Shown: positions 56,416-64,000 of the stretch, one piece after another | How positions within the stretch are numbered: position 1 is the stretch's first letter | Layout of the letters: each line of letters opens with the position of its first letter | Source: CBDFLD01 sp965249005 | Lineage (GTDB): Bacteria > Acidobacteriota > UBA6911 | Length of the DNA: 64,000 bases | Reading direction: 5' to 3' | Assembly: GCA_965249005.1 (NCBI GenBank) | Contig: CBDFLD010000023.1 | Location: forward strand, 248,001-312,000 | Position numbers and translations under genes: made by a program | Notes under the pieces: model-generated | Seen by the model: only the letters and a program-made list of their open reading frames with translations | The model's database searches: none | Told to the model about the DNA's origin: nothing

Positions 56416-57747
56416 CTAACCGCTTGGCAGCGGCAAGGCCCAGATCCGCCTGAGCATTTCACCAAACAACCGACGGTCCAGATGCCCCTCGGCCAAGAGC
56501 AACCAGTAGTACCGCGCGTGCTTGACCAGCCTTCCGCCAGTCTTCATCAACCGGTGCTGCAAGCTCGTGAGCGACCAGCTCTTGATCCGGGGTGGTAGCC
56601 CGAGTCGCCGCCATAGGTTGCCTAGGTTGTAGGCGAGCACGCTCAACTGCAGGCGCACTTCATTCGCACGGAAGCGATGGCAGGACAGCCGCGTCCAATG
56701 CGTCGCCTGCTTGCCTTCTTTGATCCATTGCTCCGCCGTGCCGCGCTTGTTGTAGAACCTCACCACCGAGCGGCTCGGCAAGCTCATGTTCGTGACAATG
56801 AACCCGACCCGCGGGAACAACTCGCCCTGGTGATGCTCGACCTTGGCGACGATCCGTCGCGGCCTCGACCAGCTTTCGGCCTGATAGCGGAAGCTCTTGT
56901 AGCGCACCAGTGGCTTGCGGCTGGGCCGACCTGGAGGACGAAACAGGATGTCGGCAATCTCCCACTCCAGGCTCTTGTTGGACGGGATGCGTATGGCATA
57001 CTGAACGCCGCGCTCTTCCAGGGTCTCGTAAACCTCTGGCTTGGCGAAGGCGGCGTCTGCTCGAAAGACGATCTCTTTGCCTTGCTCCTGTTGAAAATCG
57101 ATCTCCGGCAACAGAAGCTCGTCCCAGTCCTCGGCGCTATGCACGTTACCCGGCCGCAGCTTGGCCGCCAGACAGTCCCCGTGACTATTGAACAGAAACA
57201 GCGGATGGTAACACACGGACTCGAAGTGGCCATTGTAGGCGCTGCCTTCCTGCTGACCATGCACCGGACTCTCGCTTGAGTCCATATCCAACACTACGCG
57301 ATCAGACTTGTCCAGAGCCTCGGCCTGTGCGAGTGTCTCTCGGTTCAGAGCCATCAGCCCGATCAGATTCTCTTCTCGCGTCAGCAGCTCCGTCTCGAAC
57401 CAGTGTAACGTCGAGGTCAGCGCCGCACCGCGATCCCAGTTTTTCTTCGAGCCGATCAAGCGAAAGGTCGGATCAACTGAGACCCGCGCGGCATCGTTAA
57501 GGTCTTCGTAGCCTGCCAGGCGACTATAGACCGATTGCCGCAGCAGATCGACGAGCGGGAACTGTTTGTTCAAGCCTTGCCGCGTGTCGTTGAGATGCTC
57601 GTCTATGAGTCGTCCCATCCCCAGCCGTTCGTCCAACTCGCGGACCAGAATCAGGCCACCCTCGGAGGTGACTCGCGATCCCTGAAAATCAACTTTGAGT
57701 AATCCGTTAAAGCTGAGTTGAAACCCCTTTCGTTCTTTTTCACCCAT
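56416..57747 (-). CDS. IS1380-family transposase
   Basis: A 443-residue group 1 DDE transposase: VTSEGGLILVRELDERLG at the N-terminus, LDMDSSES (first Asp), FRADAAFAKPEV (second Asp) and RGTAEQWIKEGKQA (Glu). The C-terminal part LQLSVLAYNLGNLWRRLGLP is typical for IS1380. The frame is intact. It belongs to a different subgroup from the transposases at 59.2 and 62.7 kb. Confidence 0.92.
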   Translation of the reverse strand: MGEKERKGFQLSFNGLLKVDFQGSRVTSEGGLILVRELDERLGMGRLIDEHLNDTRQGLNKQFPLVDLLRQSVYSRLAGYEDLNDAARVSVDPTFRLIGSKKNWDRGAALTSTLHWFETELLTREENLIGLMALNRETLAQAEALDKSDRVVLDMDSSESPVHGQQEGSAYNGHFESVCYHPLFLFNSHGDCLAAKLRPGNVHSAEDWDELLLPEIDFQQEQGKEIVFRADAAFAKPEVYETLEERGVQYAIRIPSNKSLEWEIADILFRPPGRPSRKPLVRYKSFRYQAESWSRPRRIVAKVEHHQGELFPRVGFIVTNMSLPSRSVVRFYNKRGTAEQWIKEGKQATHWTRLSCHRFRANEVRLQLSVLAYNLGNLWRRLGLPPRIKSWSLTSLQHRLMKTGGRLVKHARYYWLLLAEGHLDRRLFGEMLRRIWALPLPSG

Positions 57748-57853
57748 CGGGTGTTGCCCTCCAATGTGTCCTTATCATTCTCCGACGCTTATAAATAGGG
57801 ATGCCGAAGGCGGCTGAAAGGTTGCTATATTTCATTCAAATTGGAAATCCGGG

Positions 57854-58787
57854 TTAGTAACCCGATCGTTCGCTTGGCCTCCGGTGTCCGTCGGTTGTGA
57901 AACGGTGTGCCTAAGGCGATTTTTTCATCACCGCCCAGCCGATGTACATAGGTAATGAGTAATGCGGCGAAAATGTTGAATAGAGAAGCATCGAGGCTAC
58001 TGTGGTAAATGCCCTCTTCTCGAGCTACTTGTCTTAACCGCTCGGATCGCTCTTTTCCCACCCCACGGACTAGTCGTTCCGCCCGAATATCCAGTTTTAA
58101 GGACGTATTTCCATTTTCATAAAGTGAAGGCAGGCCAGGTACGTCGGCCAGCTTCTGCTGCCAGTAAGCTTCCGCTTTGCGAAACCGTTTCGAGTCGCGA
58201 TAGGTCTCCTGTTGTTCGATATGATCTCCAAACTGAGGCATATCAATGCGTTCCGGGAGCGTCCCGTTCACAGCCCGGCCGTACAAATCCGATAGATAAT
58301 ACAGAGGAAGCTCTACGCTAGAAATAGCATCAGAGACAATATGATGCGGATTGAAATACCAGACAAACTCTTGGGGAGATACTTTGATGAGAGCGGTATC
58401 GAAGAGCCAGCTTTCAATATCGAGCAAGCGAGGTCCGCGGTCCGCCACCCATGCATGCAGTTCGGTTTCAGGCCTGGCTTTTTCTGAAAAGTCGAAATAT
58501 GGTATGTCATAGAGTTCAATCGGCATGATACGGTATTGTGGTATACCGTCTACCTCTTCAATAACCATGCGTAGCGTATCAAGGGAGTTGACCAGTGTTT
58601 GAAAAGCAGCTCCAAAAGAGGCGGGTTCAATCGCCCGAGATATTCTGAAAAGACTGGGCTGACTGTGCAGCGGTACATGCGGGTGTAGTTTTTGACCAAC
58701 CCAGAATATGAGCTGGTCTGCGGTCAGATTCGAGGCATCAGTCAGTGTACTCAATGGTTCAGGCTTGGTTTGCGGTATCGAAGACAT
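57854..58787 (-). pseudogene. NRPS 5' fragment: N-terminal part of the first condensation domain
   Basis: This is the true start of the synthetase. ATG 58,787 follows directly on the TAA of the DUF3326 fragment. Residues about 20-310 are a condensation domain with HHIVSDA (the second-His motif, last Gly replaced by Ala) and LGTPFHNRRTPEAKRTIGLL. Translation continues past the insertion boundary into IS DNA and ends at 57,825. As the first module starts with a C domain, the substrate donor would be an acyl group or an upstream carrier not seen here. Confidence 0.9.
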
Positions 58788-59095
58788 TTAATACACCTTT
58801 TCGCTGAGTGGCTTAGATTTTACAGGTAAATCAACGAGTCTTGAGCTTTCGATGGGACGTCGTAAGCTCTCTATAGAAATGCCTTCACGCAACGCGACAA
58901 CCACCCCTGCCGCTTCAAGATACGAACTAACTTCAATGACGTTTCGCATCTTCATTTTTTCATTGGTCATATTCAACACCGTCTGATTTTCAGTGACGGC
59001 GATTAAAGGAATGTCGTTATATTCGGCAGCCAGAGCCGGTATACCCCCCAACGCATCGGCAGGCATGATGATCGCCCCTATATTGTTTAAGCTAG
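58788..59095 (-). pseudogene. DUF3326 protein, C-terminal fragment
   Basis: About 100 residues: LNNIGAIIMPADALGGIPALAAEYNDIPLIAVTENQTVLNM and VIEVSSYLEAAGVVVALREGISIESLRRP, the C-terminal half of the DUF3326 family. It is cut at CTAG (59,092-59,095) by the IS. The missing N-terminal part lies inverted at 61,411-62,450. Its stop TAA (58,788-58,790) abuts the NRPS ATG. A very long minus-strand frame extends from here through the IS, but that extension is antisense to the transposase. Confidence 0.85.
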
Positions 59096-60949
59096 CCCTT
59101 AGTCCAGCGTGATTTTTTGCATGAGGAGGAAGAAAAGCCCTGGAACGTGCGCCGTTACGGGATAAAATGCGTTTGATATATTTACAAGACATCCCGAAAG
59201 GAGCACATTCCAGGTGAATAAAAGAAACCACAGAATCCTCCTCCGAGACAAGCAAAATCTTACACGCCGGTTGGAAAGAAATCAGTTTGAGGACCGGTCC
59301 GATCCTATGTTCAAGGACTCCAACACCTACTACGAGATCGCCGAGAGAACGCGCGCCATCGGATCTGGTGGTATCGGAGCCATTCACAAGCTCGTGTGTA
59401 AGCTTGGATTGGACAAAGATATCAACAGAAACATCGTTTTGCTCAAGTACCACTTTCCTTACTGGGAATCCGATCATGTACTGAACATCGCATACAACGT
59501 CTTGTCGGGTGGAACCTGTCTCGAAGATATCGAGCGGTTGCGCCAGGATGAGACCTACATGAACGGACTGGGAGCCGAGAGGATTCCGGATCCCACGACG
59601 GCTGGAGATTTCCTCCGTCGTTTCGATGAGGATTGGATCTTCGGACTTCAGGAAACCATCAATGAAACCCGAACCAAGGTGTGGAAGTTGCAGGATGCTT
59701 CCTTCCGGAAGGAGGCCATCATCGACGTGGACGGGACCGTCGCCGGAACCTTGGGGGAATGCAAGGAAGGAATGGACATTGCCTACAACGGGATCTGGGG
59801 TTACGCACCGTTGATCGTGACCTTGGCCAATACGAATGAGGTCCTCTATCTGATGAATCGGCCGGGCAACCGTCCCTCTTCCGACGGAGCGGCCGAGTGG
59901 ATGGACCGGGCAATCGATCTGGTGTCGTCGGTGTTTACGAAGGTCTGGCTTCGGGGCGACACGGATTTCTCGCTGACGAGAAACTTCGATCGCTGGGACG
60001 AGCGGGTTGGTTTTGTCTTTGGTTATGACGCCAAGCCGAACCTGGTCGGGATGGCCGATGCCCTGCCGGAGAGACAATGGAAACCGCTCGAGCGGCCTCC
60101 TCGTTATGAGGTCAAGAGCGAAGAACGGCGCCGTCCGGAAAACGTCAAAGAACAAGTAATCAAGGAGAGAGAATTCAAGAACATCCGCCTGCAGAGCGAG
60201 CAGGTCGCCGAGTTTGACTATCGTCCCGGACACTGTAAGAAAACCTATCGCATGGTTGTGGTTCGGAAGAACCTCACGATCGAAAAGGGGGAGCACCGGC
60301 TGTTTGATGAGGTCCGGTACTTCTTCTACATCACCAACGATCGGGAGATGACGATGGGAGAAGTGGTCCTTTTTGCCAACGATCGCTGCAACCAGGAAAA
60401 CGTCATCGGTCAGCTCAAGAGTGGAGTGAACGCCTTGAGGATGCCTTCGGACAGTCTGGTATCGAACTGGGCCTACATGGTCATCGCATCGCTGGCGTGG
60501 AATCTGAAGGCCTGGTATGGCCTGGTGACGCAGGCGCCGACAGTACGTCGTGATATCTTGAGGATGGAGTTCAAACGCTTCCTGGTGAACTTTGTGCAAA
60601 TACCCTGTCAGATTGTAAGAACCGGTCGTCGCCTCGTTTACAGGATATTGGCCTATAGCAAGCATCTCGAAACCTTTTTGGCGACGTTCGACTATATCAG
60701 GCAACTCAGGTTTACTTGAAGGCGCCTCGCCGGCGGGTGAGCCCGTACCCCCGGCGGAGCAAGAGTGGCGGGCGAAAGGAAGGGCATAACAGAGACAAAC
60801 AAGATCAAGTGATCCAGACAACCAATGGAAGGTTTGTCTCTTGTGTTTCTCTTTGCTTTCCCTGTTACGCACAAGGAGCTGAAATCCACGAGATATTCGG
60901 AAAAGGCAAACGATTTTCCGAGCGAGCTCATACCTCGCTTATTTTGGGT
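59096..60949. mobile_element. IS1380-like insertion sequence, copy 1 (complete)
   Basis: About 1,854 bp, with CTAG on both sides (59,092-59,095 and 60,950-60,953). The right end, TATTTTGGG before CTAG, is confirmed because copy 2 matches up to that point and diverges beyond. The left end is inferred from CTAG and the frame of DUF3326; the terminal inverted repeats are weak (CCCTTAGTCCAGCG against CCCAAAATAAGCG). Inside, CCTGGAACGTGC (59,139) and GCACATTCCAGG (59,202) form a hairpin just before the transposase start. Confidence 0.8.
59214..60719 (+). CDS. IS1380-family transposase, copy 1
   Basis: A 501-residue DDE transposase. IIDVDGTVAGT holds the first Asp, WLRGDTDFSLT the second and CNQENVIGQLKSGVNALRMP the Glu, followed by SNWAYMVIASLAWNLKAWYGL. 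GTG 59,214 follows AGGAG and lies at the foot of an inverted repeat that could limit its translation. The frame is intact. The visible part of the second copy appears identical. Confidence 0.9.
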   Translation: MNKRNHRILLRDKQNLTRRLERNQFEDRSDPMFKDSNTYYEIAERTRAIGSGGIGAIHKLVCKLGLDKDINRNIVLLKYHFPYWESDHVLNIAYNVLSGGTCLEDIERLRQDETYMNGLGAERIPDPTTAGDFLRRFDEDWIFGLQETINETRTKVWKLQDASFRKEAIIDVDGTVAGTLGECKEGMDIAYNGIWGYAPLIVTLANTNEVLYLMNRPGNRPSSDGAAEWMDRAIDLVSSVFTKVWLRGDTDFSLTRNFDRWDERVGFVFGYDAKPNLVGMADALPERQWKPLERPPRYEVKSEERRRPENVKEQVIKEREFKNIRLQSEQVAEFDYRPGHCKKTYRMVVVRKNLTIEKGEHRLFDEVRYFFYITNDREMTMGEVVLFANDRCNQENVIGQLKSGVNALRMPSDSLVSNWAYMVIASLAWNLKAWYGLVTQAPTVRRDILRMEFKRFLVNFVQIPCQIVRTGRRLVYRILAYSKHLETFLATFDYIRQLRFT

Positions 60950-60953
60950 CTAG

Positions 60954-61120
60954 CACCACCTGCAGTTGTCCGGTCTGACCATAGAGCTTCAACGCCTGCC
61001 TTCCCCAACGATCCGTGAATGCCTGTGTCATCGATTCAATCGCCTGCCGCTTCCATTGCGTCACCTGATTCGGATGAATCTCGCTACCCGTACCGTCAGA
61101 TCCGCCCTGAACGCCCGCCG
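60954..61120 (-). pseudogene. IS3-family OrfA remnant
   Basis: On the minus strand EIHPNQVTQWKRQAIESM and FTDRWGRQALKLYGQTGQLQVVL encode the helix-turn-helix region and following linker of an IS3 OrfA. The frame is broken just upstream (after about 61,090) and the piece is cut at CTAG by the right end of IS copy 1. Neither the IS3 ends nor OrfB are present. Confidence 0.65.
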
Positions 61121-61283
61121 CCGTTGGGTCCTATCCTAAAAAAAGTGATTTTCATGGTATTTGGAGTGGAACTGGTTATATGATACCTCCTCCTCACCAC
61201 ATTTTGTGCTTCGCGCTTGCCTTTTAAGTAAGTGCCGAGCCATTGCACTGCATTCAAGCGTTTCAGGAATTACACGCGTTGTT

Positions 61284-61340
61284 TTGACACCATGAAAATT
61301 CTAGTGTTTTACACCCGAATATCCCTACATTTAGGGATAT
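61284..61340 (+). promoter_or_regulatory. Putative promoter and operator hairpin upstream of DUF3326
   Basis: TTGACA at 61,284-61,289 is a consensus -35 box; TTTACA, 18 nt further, is a weak -10. At 61,319-61,340 lies a perfect 9-bp inverted repeat ATATCCCTA around CATT, just where a start site would be, a possible operator. The surrounding 270 bp (61,140-61,410) is clearly AT-rich compared with the rest of the window. Confidence 0.4.
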
Positions 61341-61410
61341 TTCGGATATTAGAAAATCACTACTTTAACCAAATACCATCGTCGATGACAACCCATTTAG
61401 GAGCAATATC

Positions 61411-62450
61411 TTGAAAATAGAAAACAGAGTTTACAGATTGGAGGCTGAGCAACAGAGTAATTGGCTTGATACGATCTCAACATCCTTTGCCCGAAAGTTA
61501 GAAGAAAACACTTACCCACTACGATTTTCCATTGTCGATATGATTGGACCACAGGTTGTAATAGAAGCCACTATCGTAAGATTTGATCCTGATGATGAAT
61601 ACGCCGAGGCGTTACGTGATATTGAACTGGTAACACCCAGACAAAAGGCTTTCCAGGGGTCGCCCTTTGGGGTCGTCCAGATCGTGCCGACGGGCATTCG
61701 GTGTGAAGTGGGTGGGTATGCCGGTGATGCCTGTCCAGCGACAAACCTGTTGGCCTCAACGGTAGATTTTCTCGTGACGCATCCCAATGCGGTCAATGCT
61801 TCTGAACTGAATGAAATGGCCAATAATATATATTACGTTGAGGGCAAAGCCCTGGATAATTTTCTGCTCGGTCACCTGGCATTGTTGCCCGTGCAGAGCA
61901 ATAAAATCAGCACCTTCGTTGATCCAACAGGTCTGGATTATATCGACTATGTGGTGAATACGCTCAATGCAGCCAGAGCCGTCAAGGGAATTTCCTGTGA
62001 TGAGTATACCGTTTTGCACGAAGAATTAGGGGTCCAAATCTATTGGTCTGAAACAGGCTGCGCGGTCGGAACCGTATTGAATCCAAAGGCTATTTTAGAG
62101 GCCGTTGAGTATTTTATAGAGCGTGGCACGCAGGCTGTGGGCGGCGTCTCAGTAATTGGCGGGGTAACCAAAGAAATGTTCGCCAAGCATTTACAAGGTA
62201 AAATCCCAAATCCGTCTGGTGGAATTGAAGCCATTATCACCCATTTAATCTCCAAACTATTTAAGATTCCTACAGCCCATGCACCCTTGCCTTACTATCA
62301 AAATATAAAGGAAAAAGACACCATCAACCCGCGGGCCTCTGCCGAATTCATCTCGACACCACACTATTTCTGTGTACTCAAGGGCCTGGCCAAAGCACCC
62401 CATCTCGTTCCCCTATCAACCTTAGAAAGTGTAGCACCTCATCTGACTAG
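61411..62450 (+). pseudogene. DUF3326 protein, N-terminal fragment (inverted)
   Basis: About 346 codons from TTG 61,411, which has AGGAG at 7 nt. GVVQIVPTGIRCEVGGYAGDACPATNLLASTVDFLVTHPNAVNAS and YYVEGKALDNFLLG are typical of DUF3326; STPHYFCVLKGLAKAPHLV ends the piece. It is cut at CTAG (62,447-62,450) by IS copy 2 and the open frame runs on to 62,472. Joined at CTAG with 59,091-58,788 it gives one frame of 448 codons (...HLTSLNNIGAII...). The family is functionally uncharacterised as far as I know. Base composition is poorer in GC than neighbours, suggesting acquired DNA. Confidence 0.85.
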
Positions 62451-64000
62451 GCCCAAAATAAGCGAGGTATGAGCTCGCTCGGAAAATCGTTTGCCTTTTC
62501 CGAATATCTCGTGGATTTCAGCTCCTTGTGCGTAACAGGGAAAGCAAAGAGAAACACAAGAGACAAACCTTCCATTGGTTGTCTGGATCACTTGATCTTG
62601 TTTGTCTCTGTTATGCCCTTCCTTTCGCCCGCCACTCTTGCTCCGCCGGGGGTACGGGCTCACCCGCCGGCGAGGCGCCTTCAAGTAAACCTGAGTTGCC
62701 TGATATAGTCGAACGTCGCCAAAAAGGTTTCGAGATGCTTGCTATAGGCCAATATCCTGTAAACGAGGCGACGACCGGTTCTTACAATCTGACAGGGTAT
62801 TTGCACAAAGTTCACCAGGAAGCGTTTGAACTCCATCCTCAAGATATCACGACGTACTGTCGGCGCCTGCGTCACCAGGCCATACCAGGCCTTCAGATTC
62901 CACGCCAGCGATGCGATGACCATGTAGGCCCAGTTCGATACCAGACTGTCCGAAGGCATCCTCAAGGCGTTCACTCCACTCTTGAGCTGACCGATGACGT
63001 TTTCCTGGTTGCAGCGATCGTTGGCAAAAAGGACCACTTCTCCCATCGTCATCTCCCGATCGTTGGTGATGTAGAAGAAGTACCGGACCTCATCAAACAG
63101 CCGGTGCTCCCCCTTTTCGATCGTGAGGTTCTTCCGAACCACAACCATGCGATAGGTTTTCTTACAGTGTCCGGGACGATAGTCAAACTCGGCGACCTGC
63201 TCGCTCTGCAGGCGGATGTTCTTGAATTCTCTCTCCTTGATTACTTGTTCTTTGACGTTTTCCGGACGGCGCCGTTCTTCGCTCTTGACCTCATAACGAG
63301 GAGGCCGCTCGAGCGGTTTCCATTGTCTCTCCGGCAGGGCATCGGCCATCCCGACCAGGTTCGGCTTGGCGTCATAACCAAAGACAAAACCAACCCGCTC
63401 GTCCCAGCGATCGAAGTTTCTCGTCAGCGAGAAATCCGTGTCGCCCCGAAGCCAGACCTTCGTAAACACCGACGACACCAGATCGATTGCCCGGTCCATC
63501 CACTCGGCCGCTCCGTCGGAAGAGGGACGGTTGCCCGGCCGATTCATCAGATAGAGGACCTCATTCGTATTGGCCAAGGTCACGATCAACGGTGCGTAAC
63601 CCCAGATCCCGTTGTAGGCAATGTCCATTCCTTCCTTGCATTCCCCCAAGGTTCCGGCGACGGTCCCGTCCACGTCGATGATGGCCTCCTTCCGGAAGGA
63701 AGCATCCTGCAACTTCCACACCTTGGTTCGGGTTTCATTGATGGTTTCCTGAAGTCCGAAGATCCAATCCTCATCGAAACGACGGAGGAAATCTCCAGCC
63801 GTCGTGGGATCCGGAATCCTCTCGGCTCCCAGTCCGTTCATGTAGGTCTCATCCTGGCGCAACCGCTCGATATCTTCGAGACAGGTTCCACCCGACAAGA
63901 CGTTGTATGCGATGTTCAGTACATGATCGGATTCCCAGTAAGGAAAGTGGTACTTGAGCAAAACGATGTTTCTGTTGATATCTTTGTCCAATCCAAGCTT
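62451..64000. mobile_element. IS1380-like insertion sequence, copy 2 (inverted, cut by window end)
   Basis: Reverse-complement copy of 59,400-60,948: near-identical through the transposase and the 230-bp 3' region, diverging right after TTTTGGG at the CTAG junction. Its left end lies beyond the window. Confidence 0.88.
62681..64000 (-). CDS. IS1380-family transposase, copy 2 (5' end beyond window)
   Basis: The last 439 residues of the same transposase as at 59.2 kb, with the same Asp, Asp and Glu motifs. I noticed no amino-acid differences from copy 1. The open frame reaches the window edge, so an intact gene is likely. Confidence 0.9.
   Translation of the reverse strand, partial: KLGLDKDINRNIVLLKYHFPYWESDHVLNIAYNVLSGGTCLEDIERLRQDETYMNGLGAERIPDPTTAGDFLRRFDEDWIFGLQETINETRTKVWKLQDASFRKEAIIDVDGTVAGTLGECKEGMDIAYNGIWGYAPLIVTLANTNEVLYLMNRPGNRPSSDGAAEWMDRAIDLVSSVFTKVWLRGDTDFSLTRNFDRWDERVGFVFGYDAKPNLVGMADALPERQWKPLERPPRYEVKSEERRRPENVKEQVIKEREFKNIRLQSEQVAEFDYRPGHCKKTYRMVVVRKNLTIEKGEHRLFDEVRYFFYITNDREMTMGEVVLFANDRCNQENVIGQLKSGVNALRMPSDSLVSNWAYMVIASLAWNLKAWYGLVTQAPTVRRDILRMEFKRFLVNFVQIPCQIVRTGRRLVYRILAYSKHLETFLATFDYIRQLRFT

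Larger units (their letters stand above)
55871..57853. mobile_element. IS1380-family element plus adjacent IS110 fragment, bounded by TTAGT duplication
   Basis: The 1,983-bp insertion is flanked by TTAGT at 55,866-55,870 and 57,854-57,858. Its right part (about 56,192-57,853) is a complete IS1380-type element with inverted repeats ACCGGAATTTCCAATTTGGAT-like on the left and CCCGGATTTCCAATTTGAAT on the right. Its left 320 bp is the 5' end of an IS110 element. The duplication surrounds both, as if the IS1380 transposase had moved neighbouring DNA using a surrogate end, as ISEcp1 does. Confidence 0.72.

Noticed and set aside
58788..60872. A 694-codon minus-strand open frame
   Set aside because: Only its last 100 codons are real (DUF3326 C-terminus). 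The rest is the reverse complement of the intact transposase and lacks family similarity.
1..64000. tRNA, rRNA and CRISPR arrays
   Set aside because: I looked for cloverleaf-type T-loop signatures and spaced repeats and found none I could support by eye; a covariance search would be needed to exclude small RNAs.

Overview
The window is GC-rich bacterial DNA with densely packed, mostly single-gene or short-operon units. Tat-type signals on redox enzymes, lipoproteins, two sulfatases, three CocE/NonD-type S15 hydrolases, two DUF3604 proteins, FG-GAP and PQQ-like propellers, a Gfo/Idh/MocA oxidoreductase and a 2-oxoacid:ferredoxin oxidoreductase together suggest a heterotrophic environmental bacterium of the Acidobacteriota/Planctomycetota/Latescibacterota type. 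The phylum is an inference from gene content; there is no rRNA or marker gene to settle it, and I see no tRNA or CRISPR array.

Layout. 1-6.4 kb: a membrane CPBP protease (cut by the window edge), an FG-GAP protein, and a polysaccharide flippase followed by an O-antigen-ligase-like protein. 6.6-21.4 kb: a SorA/SorB-like sulfite dehydrogenase pair, a sugar-isomerase-like TIM barrel, a DUF3604 protein, secreted hydrolases (alpha/beta hydrolase, PIG-L deacetylase, patatin), a DHDPS-family aldolase, a gamma carbonic anhydrase, a sodium:solute symporter, an S15 hydrolase and a frameshifted enoyl-CoA hydratase. 21.4-29 kb: two sulfatases, a Gfo/Idh/MocA oxidoreductase, YqgE, a SUMF1-domain protein and ApbE. 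29-34.2 kb: a tightly overlapping minus-strand operon, MFS transporter - PanE - ferredoxin - alpha - beta - gamma subunits of a 2-oxoacid:ferredoxin oxidoreductase. 34.4-47.5 kb: two S15 hydrolases, a lipoprotein that appears to be a selenocysteine-containing iodothyronine-deiodinase-like protein (in-frame UGA plus a SECIS-like hairpin), an SLC13 transporter, a second DUF3604 protein, a PQQ-like propeller, a nitrilase-family amidohydrolase and a metallophosphoesterase.

47.8-64 kb is the unusual part: a wrecked biosynthetic locus. A DUF3326 protein and a two-module NRPS (C-A-PCP-C-A-PCP-TE) were once adjacent and coupled (TAA directly followed by ATG). They have since been broken by an IS1380-like element in DUF3326 (target CTAG), an IS1380 element carrying an IS110 fragment in the first C domain (TTAGT duplication), an IS5-family element in the first A domain (TTAA duplication), a 319-bp MITE-like element in the second C domain (TAGTG duplication) and a small frameshifting deletion. 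Removing each insertion with one copy of its duplication restores the reading frame exactly at all four sites, so the locus was intact until recently. The 5' half of DUF3326 now lies inverted between two oppositely oriented copies of the same IS, consistent with recombination between them. The pattern fits IS proliferation with gene decay, as seen in genomes under relaxed selection; that interpretation is inferred.
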